From the NCBI GenBank assembly GCA_963565915.1, contig OY751491.1, positions 1,364,001-1,428,000 on the forward strand: 64,000 nucleotides of DNA, read 5' to 3'. Positions 1-10,061 of the stretch are shown here, in pieces (within the stretch, counting starts at the first letter, position 1; every line of letters starts with the position of its first letter). Below the pieces are notes generated by a model, which had not been told where the DNA came from, did not search any database, and was given only the letters and a program-made list of their open reading frames with translations. A program made the position numbers and the translations under genes. The stretch is from Entoloma clypeatum (lineage: Eukaryota; Basidiomycota; Agaricomycetes; Agaricales; Entolomataceae).

Positions 1-1704
1 CTCTTCGTCGGCTCGGGAGTCTTGGTACCCTCCCCAACGACAAGCCGGAAATCCGCCACCTTGCCCTTGCAAACCGCACATTCCATGTCCTTCTCCCCGA
101 CGATGTTCAGTGCGCTCGTCAAGCACGCGGAGCATAAGGGGTGGCTACACGGAGCGAGAATTGCGAGAGTGCGCGGGTGGGGTGACAGGCACACGGAACA
201 TCCGGTGGCAGGCTGTCCTTTGGCGATGTCGACTGGTTTGGGTGGCGGCAAATGATTGAAAGCATTAGTGGGGGCTGGAGGATTGATGGGGGATAGAGCG
301 GGCCCGGGCAGAGGGACCCAAACAGGATTGGCAGCGTAACCACTCAAGGGATGAGGGACGGGTCGAGGAAGGCCTACACCAGGGGGGACTTGTAGATTTT
401 GGAGTGAATGGGTCGGTGGGCCCGGATATATGTTGTTGTCGCGAAACTTCTGCGTATGAAAGTAGTGCTCTACGCTCTCAGGGATGTTATGACCAAACAG
501 ATCGGCGAAAGGGGAAACAGAATGAGAAGGAAAATATTGCTGGTGATAGGAAGGCAGGAGAGGAGGCGCGTAATCGGGGTATGTATATGCACTGGTATTG
601 TTGTTGATATTCGTGTCGGAGCGAAGGTTCAACTCCATCAAGGAGCTGGTGTCGTTGGCGCTTCTGTCATAATCAAGGTCGTATTCGAAGTCGTTCTCGT
701 CTATGTCAAATAGGTCGAGGGATGTATCGTGATTTAAACCCATGTTGAGGCTTTTGTTAAAGTTTTGGGAAGGAGTGCGAAGCTATAGGATGATTAATAA
801 GCAACCTTGGGAATGACACGGAAAGAAAGCCTACAGAGTCATCATTCTCTCTTCTTCGGAGTTGCGGTGGATCGGTAAAGCTGCCCTTCAATTTAAGCTG
901 TCGAGAGAGGAGCCTATTTTGCGGGGGTGTGGACATCACGTGGGGATTTGGCGACTGGTTGAGACGGCGCGCCACGAGAGGGGACGAAGGCTGGATATAT
1001 GCGCGGGCGTTGTTCCTAGGAGCGCTTGGTGGAGCGAATACGCGAGAGGTTGGCGGCGGGGCATGAGAGTGAGCGCGGGGTCGTTGAGCCTCTGCTCGCT
1101 TTCGAGTTGCAACGAATGGAGCCAGGAGTGCTATCCAAACTGGTGAGAATGGGCTCAATGCGACAAGAGGATGGAATGAACCTTCTTCCGGAGATATGAA
1201 TGCGGCGTCGGTGATATCGGATCGAGTCGTTTCGCTGACTATATGCGCATAATATGTCAGGATCGGTAGCGAACATGTTTCAGCCATACCTGAATCGTCG
1301 CCAAAGCGTGAACCATCCAGTGCTGACGATACCTTGATGCCGTTTTCACTTGCACGGGACCTCCAGTTTTCAGCAATGTCGGCAAGGCTGTGGTCTTTCC
1401 CCAAAGCGTCGGCAGTGTTCTTGGCAACTTCCGGAGAGGCAAAAAGACGTTTTACGCTCGTCCCATGAGTATGATCAGGTGTCGTGAGGGTCGAAGATCC
1501 CCCAGAGGCGGATGATGCGAAGGAGCGGAGGCTGAGAGGGGTGTACGGACTTGTAGGGGTGTTTGGGGACCTGTAAAATGACTGGGAGGAGGAGTAACGG
1601 TGTTGCGGACGCTGTGCCTGGAGACGCTGTGGAGTGACGGGCTGGCCCCTGTGGAATGTCGAGCGGGCCATCGCAGGCGACGTCGGAACAGAGTGAGACG
1701 GCAT
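1..1704 (-). CDS. RING-finger protein, 3' end beyond window edge
   Basis: Three exons are inferred: 1704-1290, 1238-835 and 782 to beyond position 1. The introns are 51 nt (GTATGG...ATAG with a CTGAC branch point) and 52 nt (GTAGGC...TATAG). Both joins keep one open frame of about 533 residues. An ATG at 743 has a good start context, but the in-frame join to the upstream exons favours 1704. The first 270 residues are Ser/Pro/Arg-rich and probably disordered. An acidic stretch (DLFDIDENDFEYDLDYD) follows in exon 3. At about residues 468-511 (positions 200-70) CSVC, CSHPLCSAC and CAVC supply the ligands of a C3HC4-type RING, a fold that usually binds E2 enzymes and promotes ubiquitin transfer. 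The substrate is unknown, and more domains may lie off the edge. The RING is clear. The middle of exon 2 may hide another short intron. Confidence 0.75.
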
Positions 1705-2557
1705 GGCAACACAGCGTTCAAACCGTCACGCACGTGTGACATACCCCCAACACGAGCCGTCACGCTCTTGGTTGGCGCGTCTTGATCATGTGTTCGTTGC
1801 GCTGCGCCAGGTTCTGCAACGATTCCTGGCGAGTGGCTCTGTGCATTCTATATTGGCAGCAAGAATATTTTATCCCAACTTTAGGTGGAGACGAGATGTT
1901 CATGCTGACCACTCGGAGTAAGAGACGCTGCGGACGGCAAATGAGGTCAAAGCATCTTGGAGCAATATATATTCTCTCCATGGCAGCTTTGAACGTAGGT
2001 CTAGCATGTCACCTGCAGAGTTTGATAACGATTGGTTTCATTCGCTTCAGATCATCCACTGGAAGACCTTAATGGTCAGCCAAGATCACCCCGAACTCCA
2101 GCAGGCCACAGAGTGGAAGGACGGACGCAGATCTTTCGGGCTAGGAGAGATGTGGGTTGTTTATAAAGATCCTATGTATTAGTGTCATGACGTGTCGTTA
2201 CTGCTCTTGTGGTTGAAATGCGGAAAGTGTGGTATGCAAATATGAATGTGTAGGTATGTATGAGAGAAATGCGAAAGAACGATTAGGTGGTGAAGATCGA
2301 AGGTTATAGAATATCATATAATTCACTCATGAGGTTGAGTGACATGTGGTTGTCGAATATGCTGGGTGGGTGTCCGTATCCTTTGAACGGTGGTTGACAG
2401 TTTAATAGACTGCTCTCCAGCTGCCTTGAGGTTTCAGCGAAAAAGCGCGGTCAAATCTGCACATTTCCCATCAGTCTTTCAACGAACCAAAAGCCAGCAT
2501 ATCGGTGACATACCATATGCTCGTGAAGCTTGCGCGCCGTAGTTGATGCGTCCCATC
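1705..2557. other. Intergenic region
   Basis: About 850 bp with no coding frame that looks like protein and no recognisable repeat. It contains the upstream region of the RING gene and the 3' flank of the pheromone-like gene. Confidence 0.6.
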
Positions 2558-2737
2558 TCATGCAATGACGCAATATGCGCCAGTCCCACTACCGCCATTG
2601 TTTTCGTCACTCGAAACTTCTTCTTTCGCCGCAACGACGCAATACGCGCCAGTGCCAGAGCCGCCGTCGTTCTCCTGAGTGGGTGGTTTGGTGTCGACAG
2701 TGGACACGGAAGCGATGCTGTCGGCGAAAGAGTCCAT
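2558..2737 (-). CDS. Mating-pheromone-like lipopeptide precursor with two modules
   Basis: A 59-residue ORF from the ATG at 2737, opening MDSF as basidiomycete pheromone precursors often do. It ends in YCVIA-stop, a C-terminal CaaX box expected to be farnesylated, cleaved and carboxymethylated. Just before the box is the Gly/Ser/Thr-rich segment GGSGTGAYC, the usual form of mature mushroom pheromones, with acidic residues plus Asn (EN) before it where N-terminal processing is expected. The module is duplicated: residues 22-36 read ENDGGSGTGAYCVVA, then a short acidic linker (AKEEVSSDE), then ENNGGSGTGAYCVIA. The first CVVA is internal and would need an extra cut to be lipidated. A TATA box lies about 130 bp upstream. 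No STE3-type receptor was found in the window, so this could be a mating-locus gene or one of the dispersed pheromone-like genes of mushrooms. Confidence 0.82.
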   Translation of the reverse strand: MDSFADSIASVSTVDTKPPTQENDGGSGTGAYCVVAAKEEVSSDENNGGSGTGAYCVIA

Positions 2738-3794
2738 GATAGTCGGATGTTTAGTGTGAGACGAGGACTTTCGAGGATCGCAAGACACTGAGAAGAGAAC
2801 TCGGCGGATGGAGCCAAAGGAGGTTGACGAGCGTGGAGTCTTCACGGTCCATCCTGTTAGGCTTTATACCTTGTCAAGAGACAATGCTTGACAGAAAGCG
2901 GCATGTTGGCAATTTCAGGAGGATTGGCCGGTTGACCTTGATCGAAAAGCGACGGCACGCACTGCAAGATAAGTTACAATGTCTGATGACGCACCGCGTA
3001 GCGTGTGCTTTAGACAATAAGTTGCGAATCCGGTTCCTGATGTGATTGCGAGAGGACAATAGGAAGTGTATCTGAGGTCCGAGATCGGCGTTGGTGACGT
3101 CGACAAGACAAAAAAACGTATAGGGGAGCACATCTCGGGTATAGATTGGAAATCGCTTCATTGTCCTGTGCATTTGTTGCCCTGGCGTCGGTGGTTATCA
3201 CGGAGGACGAGAGTGGTTGCAAGGTATCTGCGCAGACTCAAATGGACTCATCCCACTGGCGCACGAGCTAATACTGTAGTAACCATGTCCAAGGCCTTGT
3301 AGGTCAGTGTCCAATGATGCAGAGACGTTGCCAGAGGGGACATCATAGGATGAGTCACTTGGAAGTTGGAACTTCGCTGCTTTCAAATCCCGCTCCACTT
3401 TTGCTCGTGCCAACAGCCATGTTCAATTGACAGGAATGTCTCCCTTCCTTAGGACATCAATGATATTCCAACCGGTCCGAACCATCGACGAAATACTTCA
3501 CGAACCTGCGAGTCGATCGACGAAGTTCATACTATGTCTCTCCATCATCTCTCTGGGAGCGCTGCCTCGCAGGAGATGTCAAAGTTCTCTTTCATAACTT
3601 ATGCCAGCAAACTGAGTTTGGGGTGGGGGAATGAAGACTCCTTTCACGTTCCTGACACGACATCTGGACTGCAAATATAGAAGAGATTACATTTATCGAC
3701 AGTAAATCACGCAGAGGACGGTACCCAGCACCAGATCCCAAGTGTATTCATCACCTCTTTCACGGCAACGTATCTTATGGATCGAACGTGTAGG
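2738..3794. other. Intergenic region
   Basis: About 1 kb between the pheromone-like gene and the next minus-strand gene. Apart from the TATA box I see no coding frame, repeat or RNA gene in it. Confidence 0.55.
2862..2868 (-). promoter_or_regulatory. TATA box of the pheromone-like gene
   Basis: TATAAAG on the minus strand, about 125-131 bp upstream of the pheromone ATG. It suggests a defined start site with a leader of roughly 100 nt. Confidence 0.5.
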
Positions 3795-5752
3795 CTACGA
3801 TCCAAGTTTGCGCTTCTTGCTCTTCCGAGGTTCAAGTGCCGACGAGAATATTGCCGGATCGATAAAGGCAGCTTCAAGCGCACCATCCAGTCCTAGAGGT
3901 TCATCCTTACCTCCAGTAGGGGTAGAGGGCTCCGTCGGGACCGACGTTGATCCAGTGGTAGGGGATACCGCAGAGCCTTCCCAGGCGCTTTGCGACAATG
4001 CCGAAGGTCCTGGAGATTCCTGAGCGCCGCGAGAGATGCGCGAGAATGGTATCTTAATCTTCAGCGGCTCCGGTTGCGCAGCCAAAGGAGAATCCGCCCC
4101 CTCAGGTCTCACTTTCTCAAAGTCGAATTCGGCGAGGACCGTGGAATCGGTCTCGTACCCAATCAAGGTGCTGGGCGTTGGGGCATCGGCCACGGTGCCT
4201 TCGGGATCCAATGCCAGGGAGGGAATGAAGAATGAGAAGTTGAATGAGGAGTCGCCGTCAATTGATGGTTCTTTGCTGGGTTCCCTATATAACTTGGGTG
4301 TCATTTTAGTCTCGTGCGGATCGTCAACAGCATATTCTGTCGTGGCAGGAACAGCGGTGGCGGAAGAAGCCCTTCCCTTCCTCCCTCGCCGTGGTCCAGC
4401 TTTTCGGCGAGGAGTGCCGTTTCTTGGGGGAGTGGCATTGGCCTCTTCGTTTTCTTTCTCTTCCACCGAAGCACCCGGTACGTTCTTTTCCTTTGCCAGC
4501 CTTGTTTGTGCATCTGTACCCAGACCCTCTTGTGCTCTTTTGCTCGGTTGGCGTTGGCGTCTAGAACGTCTGGCGTCCACGACCGGGCCAGATTTGAAGA
4601 CAGAAGCACCAGAGCCGGAGGGTTTGCTAAATGTTTCGGTAGCCTTGGGCCTCAGCGCGTGAGCTGGAAAGAGTTGTCAGTGCAAATTCACTAGGAAACC
4701 ACACGAGGAACAAACGTAGGAGGAGATCGCGATCAAACGTCTCACGGACGCGGTCATTGACTCGGTGGTTGACATTTACGAGGAACGGGAGTTCCTGGCT
4801 CATGTGTAGGTCTGTCTTGGAATCAATACGATCATCGCACGCGAAAAAGGAGCTCTGTATACCAAATCCAAATGCGAAATCAGCGACTTCAAGAAACATC
4901 CCACTCCGTAAGTTCTTATTCTCCGTTGCACGCTTGACGATGCTATCCATAAGGCGCATATGGGCTTCGTAGAAGTTGTTGGAAATGACGGTGAGAAGCT
5001 GTCGTTTCCAGGAAGGTTGGACCAGGAAATGGAGCAGGCGGGAGGAGACGCACAACGGATACGAGATTCTCAACATGCGTTTGCCCAAATTGGGCCCGCA
5101 GGTACTCCCTCGCCCACCGATCGATGTCTAGGTATCCATCAAGCAGTTGCGATGGAAGCCGACGCGAAGGCTCCGTATCGTCTTTATCCCTGTTGGCAAG
5201 CAGCTGGAAGGCACCGACGACAAATTGGGAGGGATGATTGAGCTAATGGATCGAAAAACTCAAAAGACTCGGCCCGGTTAGACGGTAGATGATATGAAAG
5301 ACGCACGTTCACACTGACTCTTGTTGATAGTGGAGGGCTGACTTGTCGATCTGCGTACTCTTGGAGCAACGGTGTGGTATGATGAACCCATTCTACGCAA
5401 GTCTGTAAAATTGGTGGGTGGCGACACAAAGCCCGAAAGAAAAACGAAAAAGGCGTACAGGCTTGTACGAGGCCACGCATCCTTGGTTGGTAGAGAAGCA
5501 GTGATGTTTCGATGTTTGGGTGTCGTGTGAAGGATCTTCTGACGAGTCCTGGTCAAGGGGTACTACACGCATCTCCCCATCTTTCTCTACGCGCAACAAG
5601 TCATTATTTGCGACTCCAGACTCTCTGGAACCATCAGTGATTTGACTCGAGCGTCTCCGTGATGATTCAAGTCGCGCCTCGGGGCGTCGTGAAGTGGTGG
5701 CTTGTTGCAAAATCTCGGGGCACAATATTGACTTTTTATTCAGGGAGTTCAA
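3795..5752 (-). CDS. Uncharacterised basic protein, five exons
   Basis: Not a family I recognise. Exons inferred on the minus strand: 5752-5459, 5402-5343, 5242-5063, 4998-4716 and 4663-3795. The introns are 56, 100, 64 and 52 nt, with GTACGC, GTCAGC, GTATCC and GTTTGT donors, and every join keeps frame. The product is about 560 residues. The N-terminus is Ser/Arg-rich. A compact middle part (about residues 100-270) includes REYLRAQFGQTHVENL, FLEVADFAFGFGIQSSFF and VNHRVNDRVRETFDRDLLP. The last 290 residues are low-complexity with basic clusters (RRSRRQRQ, RRKAGPRRGRKGR), ending RKSKKRKLGS, which suggests nuclear import. The true start is unresolved: the frame is open to 5752 without an ATG. 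One option is ATGCAG near 5809 joined by a 51-nt intron, and a TATA box at 5913-5920 fits that. Confidence 0.6.
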
Positions 5753-5912
5753 AACACAGCCCTTTGGTGGTAATCATGAGCTTGACCACGGACTCCGAAA
5801 AGGTTTCTTCACCTGCATGTCTCAAGCCAGAACGTGGAAAGCGACGAAGTTTTGGCAGTTATCGTCACGGATACAAAGAGGAATGGTACAATATATGCGA
5901 GCTGAATGGAGT

Positions 5913-5920
5913 CTTTTATA
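5913..5920 (-). promoter_or_regulatory. TATA box, probable promoter of the 3.8-5.8 kb gene
   Basis: TATAAAAG on the minus strand, about 100 bp upstream of the likely 5' end of the uncharacterised five-exon gene. Nothing else recognisable lies between 5830 and the 3' end of the 7-TM gene at 6387. Confidence 0.4.
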
Positions 5921-6386
5921 GACGAAATCAGTGGCATGTTGGGCAGTGGCCCATTGATCACATGCGTTACGGCGTACAAGGCTCGAGAAGGAACAAAGGG
6001 CAGGGAGCTCGGGCGGCACTGTAAAGAAAATACTAGCAGAACTACTACATCTGAGCAGGAACTAAATCGTTCAAAACGGCCCATGCAGACAGAGTAGCCT
6101 CCCGTGGCGAGTTTAAATAAAGGGCAGGTGATCGAAGATCGAGTGATCGGCATCCTCCCACTGTGGCAGTGCACCTGCCCAGCTTGAGCTCAGTGCAACG
6201 GCAAGTCGTATTTGTGAGCAAGTTATATTTGAGCAAAGCGCAGTAGAGACAGATCAGAGTTTCCCGACAGGATTGTAATTCTGTGATGACATATCGGTTT
6301 TGTTAGGTCAGATTGTTCATCTCCATGTCATGCTGCCGCGGGCGCCCGATCCCTTCCAACTTTGGTAGCACCTAGGGCTCGAATAT

Positions 6387-7630
6387 TCAGGGCACCCACA
6401 GTGTCAAGTTTTGATTACTTACCAGAACGCCCCCATCGTCCGAAGCTTTTTCTTGATCCCCATATGTAGATTTACTTCCTGATGTGTCGAATGTTTGACT
6501 CAGAGCACTGTGAGTTGGCGTAGTAACCGTGCTCAAAGTCCCACTAGTGCTATCTCGTTTTGGCTGTCTTGCGTTCCGGAAGTTGAGGGTTGACAATCTC
6601 GGTCCTTGATCTTTTCTCTCGATGGCCACTCCCAATGCCATCCGGAGTAAAATGAGCGCCGGCGCGATGCCCTAGATAAGCACCAAAGTCTCGTTCATTG
6701 CTAGAATCGGATGACAGAGGGTGGGGGGAAACATACAGATGCCGCCTCCAGGAGTGCCGCGAAGACGTAAATAAGAGAACTGGAAGTTGCGTATAGAGGG
6801 ATGTAGACCAGGCCAGTGATAGAATAAAGAGCTCCAGACTCGGCGAAGACGGCCAAAAGAGATAAATAGTGTTTCCCGTGATCACCACCGACTTGCCGAA
6901 TGACCCCGCGTTGATGGAGGAGCCTTCCAGCTATGAGGGATGTAGCAATGACATTGAGGGCAACTGAGCACGCATGGAAACCAACACCGAGTTTGATTAT
7001 TTGCGCGTGCTTTTCTATTTGCTGTGGGAATAATGCGACCCCCGCGATTCCAGTCCCTTAAACATGATCAGCCAATATCCGGACAGAATCAGTTCGAGTG
7101 GCATGAACGTACCAACAGCTCCGGTGAATAACAGACAAGGAACCAAAGTAACAACATAATCACCACCCCAAATTACCCAAAGCCGGTAAATCTACTGGAT
7201 CGATCAGATCGCCAGCGCTGAGGAGGGGATGGAAAGAAGGATAGCGCACAAGAAGACTGTCCGCCAACCAGATTTTCACCGAGTAAACCACCTGCTGGAG
7301 TAAATCTAGTCTTGAAAGGAGCTTGGCTATGGACGCAGGATGGATGTTGCTGTCGATCAGGAGTGATTCCGTGAACTTGGTGGAGGCCACCAGGAAGATG
7401 GTCGTGACCAAGAGCGAGGTCACTGTATATCCCAACACAACCCGATTTCGCTTTCCGTTTGTGAGTAGGTAGTGTAGGCAGATTACGCTGAGCGTGAAAA
7501 AGATGCCTGAGCGGTAGCAATTGCTTGGTGATTGAGATAGAATCGTACTCAGACGCCACATACCATACATCAAAAGAACGATTGCCGACCCTGTGAAGGA
7601 TAGCCGGGCTATTGTCAAGGGATTGTCCAT
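6387..7630 (-). CDS. Fungal seven-transmembrane protein, five exons
   Basis: Exons on the minus strand: 7630-7564, 7506-7250, 7191-7113, 7056-6737 and 6671-6387. The introns are 57, 58, 56 and 65 nt (GTATGT, GTGCGC, GTACGT and GTATGT donors). Total 335 residues, starting MDNPLT. The joins restore hallmarks of a basidiomycete-specific 7-TM family: MYGIFFTLSV in helix 1, the helix-3 motif IWLADSLLIYRLWVIWGG, ESGALYSITGLVY in helix 6, and GIAPALILLRMALG in helix 7. A hydrophilic Ser/Thr-rich tail of about 75 residues follows. The family is widespread in mushrooms and its ligand and function are unknown. It lacks the sequence features of STE3-type receptors. The first intron length is a multiple of three, so unspliced reading stays open, but the splice sites and the conserved YGI support removal. 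It shares a 750-bp divergent upstream region with the first dehydrogenase. Confidence 0.8.
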
Positions 7631-8378
7631 GGCGAGTGTTGAGCTGGGTCCGGATGGTGATTTAGGTGGGTCAGATGGATATGCTGCTGCATCGAAGATT
7701 AAATATCATGTCACTGTATGTTTTGATTTCTTTTTGCCTTTGCATGAGCGCTTGGAGCAGCGCCCGGTATCTGCCAGTGTCATATCCGCAGTATGTCAAC
7801 GATATATTTATCTCAATTCTTCGACCGTCAATCGCGCGCGTGATGCATGATGCAACGATGAGAAACGGCGCTTGAGCGCTTGAACGCCGAGAGTGGGGAA
7901 CGGCGGAACTGCGAGGGACCACTGGCAGTACTTACAGACGGGCCTAGTAGACTTTCAGAGCGCCCGTATGTCAGAAGTGGCGGCGATGATGCCGTGACTG
8001 AGTTGGTATTCGTCACTGAATTGGAACTGTTGGCAGGGAAACACTCGTCGCAGGGCAGACTTATAAGGTCTACTTCCTCACCAGAAATAGATCAATAAAA
8101 GATTATGCAGAACATGAGCGAACGCCTTGATAACGCGTCAGGGTTGGCTCGATCGGCCTCTGGCAAAGCAGGCTGGAATGGAATCAAATATTTGAAGCTA
8201 TTTTTTGGACCTACGATCAACCACAATTGTAGAATCCATCAATGAACGAGGCAATGTCATAAGTATACCTTACCGTAAAATTGCCGTAAAATGTCATCAA
8301 TCGCGCTCCCTGCTGACAAATCACTCCGATAGACCTGCCAACTGAAGCCTGTAAACACGGAGCTCGCACCGAAAAGTC
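7631..8378. other. Divergent upstream region of the 7-TM gene and the first SDR
   Basis: About 750 bp between two divergently transcribed genes. No coding frame is convincing. No clear operator-like repeat was found. Confidence 0.5.
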
Positions 8379-9714
8379 ATGTTGCTCTTCAAGAGATCGA
8401 TTTCAGAGGATGAGCTGGAGGATCTGCATGGGAAGGTGGCCATCGTCACTGGTGGCAAGTAAGTTTTGTTTGTTTGTCTTGCTGTATTGATACATAATAA
8501 ATGAACTCATCAGCACCGGAGTAGGATATGCCACAATCCAGTTCCTTGCTCGCAAAGGCGCAAAGGTGAGCAGGAGGACTCCTTTCAATTCGTCTCTTCC
8601 GAGACTGATATACTGCTGCCAAACCAGGTTTATATGGCTGCACGGGACGAGGGGCGAGCTCTAGCGGCTATCCAACAATTGAAGGATGAACAGATGGGCG
8701 ACGGGAGTGTCCACTGGTTGAAACTGGACCTCTCTGACCACCGCTCAGCCAAGAAAGCCGGGGAGGAGTTCCTTCAACTGGAAAAGCGCCTTGACATTCT
8801 CGGTGAGTCTCGTGAACTCTTGCGTGTCGCATTGCTCAAAGGTTGATAGTGAATAACGCCGCGCGGTAAAACATCACGAACCTCTGGGAACTGCGAAAGC
8901 TGACGGGTTACGCAGGGGGGCCGTTGGCCCATTTCATCTGGACGACAATGGCCTTCTTGACATCATGGTCACGAAGTAAGTTCAATTTCGTCTTTTCGAA
9001 GCTCTCAAGGGATCATCATCAGACTATAGCCACATTAGCCACTTCGCTTTCACTGAGGCATTGCTACCCTTGTTGAGAACGACGGCGCAGGAGGATGGCT
9101 CTGATGTGCGAATCATCAGTGTGAGTGCACAGCATACCTGTGAAATATTGGTGCTCTGACCGTACATCCCGACAGGTATCATCAGTGGCCCACACCCGAG
9201 TTTCCCCTGATTCCTTCGTCGGAAAGGAAAGCTGTAACAAAAACTTTGGAGAGTCCGTAGGGAGCTGTTTAGATACCTACGGTATGCTACACAAACTTTG
9301 CTTGACTCTTTATACTAAAATCTAGACTCCCAAGGAACCTCGAAACTTGCGAATATCCTCCACAATACAGAGCTACAGCGCAGGTTCGACAGAGATAACA
9401 TTCCCATCACCTGCATCTCCCTTCACCCCGGAGGCGTGAAAACTGTCGGGTGGGACGGTTTTGTCAATAGCCTGCCATCTCCCCTCCGAGTCATTTTCGA
9501 GTGGATTGTGCCGTTCTTGCTCTATTCATGGCGGGAAGGGGCGATGAATAGTGCTTTCGCGGCTGCTTCGAAAGAGGTCAAGCTGAACCGAGACAAGTAT
9601 AAGGGGGTGTACCTCTTGCCTATCGCTAAGATTGCGAAGCCGTCTAAGTATGCAGTGGATGAGAGGTTGGCGACCGAGTTGTATCAGACTACATTGGAGA
9701 TTCTGAAAGAGTAG
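8379..9714 (+). CDS. Short-chain dehydrogenase/reductase, copy 1, eight exons
   Basis: Exons: 8379-8458, 8514-8565, 8628-8802, 8850-8865, 8916-8975, 9030-9120, 9176-9281 and 9335-9714; product 319 residues. It is an NAD(P)-dependent SDR of the retinol-dehydrogenase/WWOX-like type. TGGNTGVG (residues 24-31) is the dinucleotide-binding glycine motif, with NNAA (104-107), NHISHF (128-133), the catalytic-Ser region VSSVAH (159-164) and the catalytic YGTSK (193-197). The last acceptor matters. The first AG (CTAG, 9325) would insert three residues and spoil the YxxxK spacing; the AG at 9334 gives YGTSK. The acceptor at 9029 rather than 9038 gives the conserved NHISHF. Exon 4 is only 16 nt. Substrate unknown. 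Its tandem copy follows 350 bp downstream. Confidence 0.85.
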
Positions 9715-10061
9715 GGCGTTAGACTGTCGTGTTCGTTCCATTACCATGTTCGAAAAGTGGTGTTGAAGTGGGGCTAATTGGCATAGTCGTGGACTCGGAC
9801 TCTCGGAGTTTCTTGCCTTGTTTGGCCATGCCAACGTTCAAGCCCTCAACGCGTCTCTTCCTCGTCGATTGAGTGCTACAATCTCATTTCACTCATGCTT
9901 ACATCGAATTAATTGAAGTAAGTTACGTGACAACTCAGTTTTTCCTGTAAGACGTCGACGTAATTGTTAGGCCGGACGCGTGGGCAAGCGATCATTCAAT
10001 GTCAACCGGACCTTTCACGCAAACGTCGCGACCACGTTGAGCTTTACACGACATACACGAC
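9715..10061. other. Short intergenic region between tandem SDR genes
   Basis: About 350 bp that must contain the terminator of SDR copy 1 and the promoter of copy 2. No distinct element was recognised. Confidence 0.5.

Noticed and set aside
1..743. RING exon as a separate gene starting at ATG 743
   Set aside because: A 52-nt intron joins it in frame to the upstream 1704-835 ORF, and no separate promoter is evident. An alternative start at 743 cannot be fully excluded.
6387..7630. 7-TM gene as a STE3-type pheromone receptor
   Set aside because: The helix motifs (IWLADSLLIYRLWVIWGG, ESGALYSI, GIAPALI) fit a different mushroom 7-TM family, and STE3 hallmarks are absent.
9282..9325. SDR copy 1 read as lacking the catalytic Tyr
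   Set aside because: That reading depends on using the first AG. The acceptor nine bases on restores YGTSK, and copy 2 has YSLTK at the same intron.
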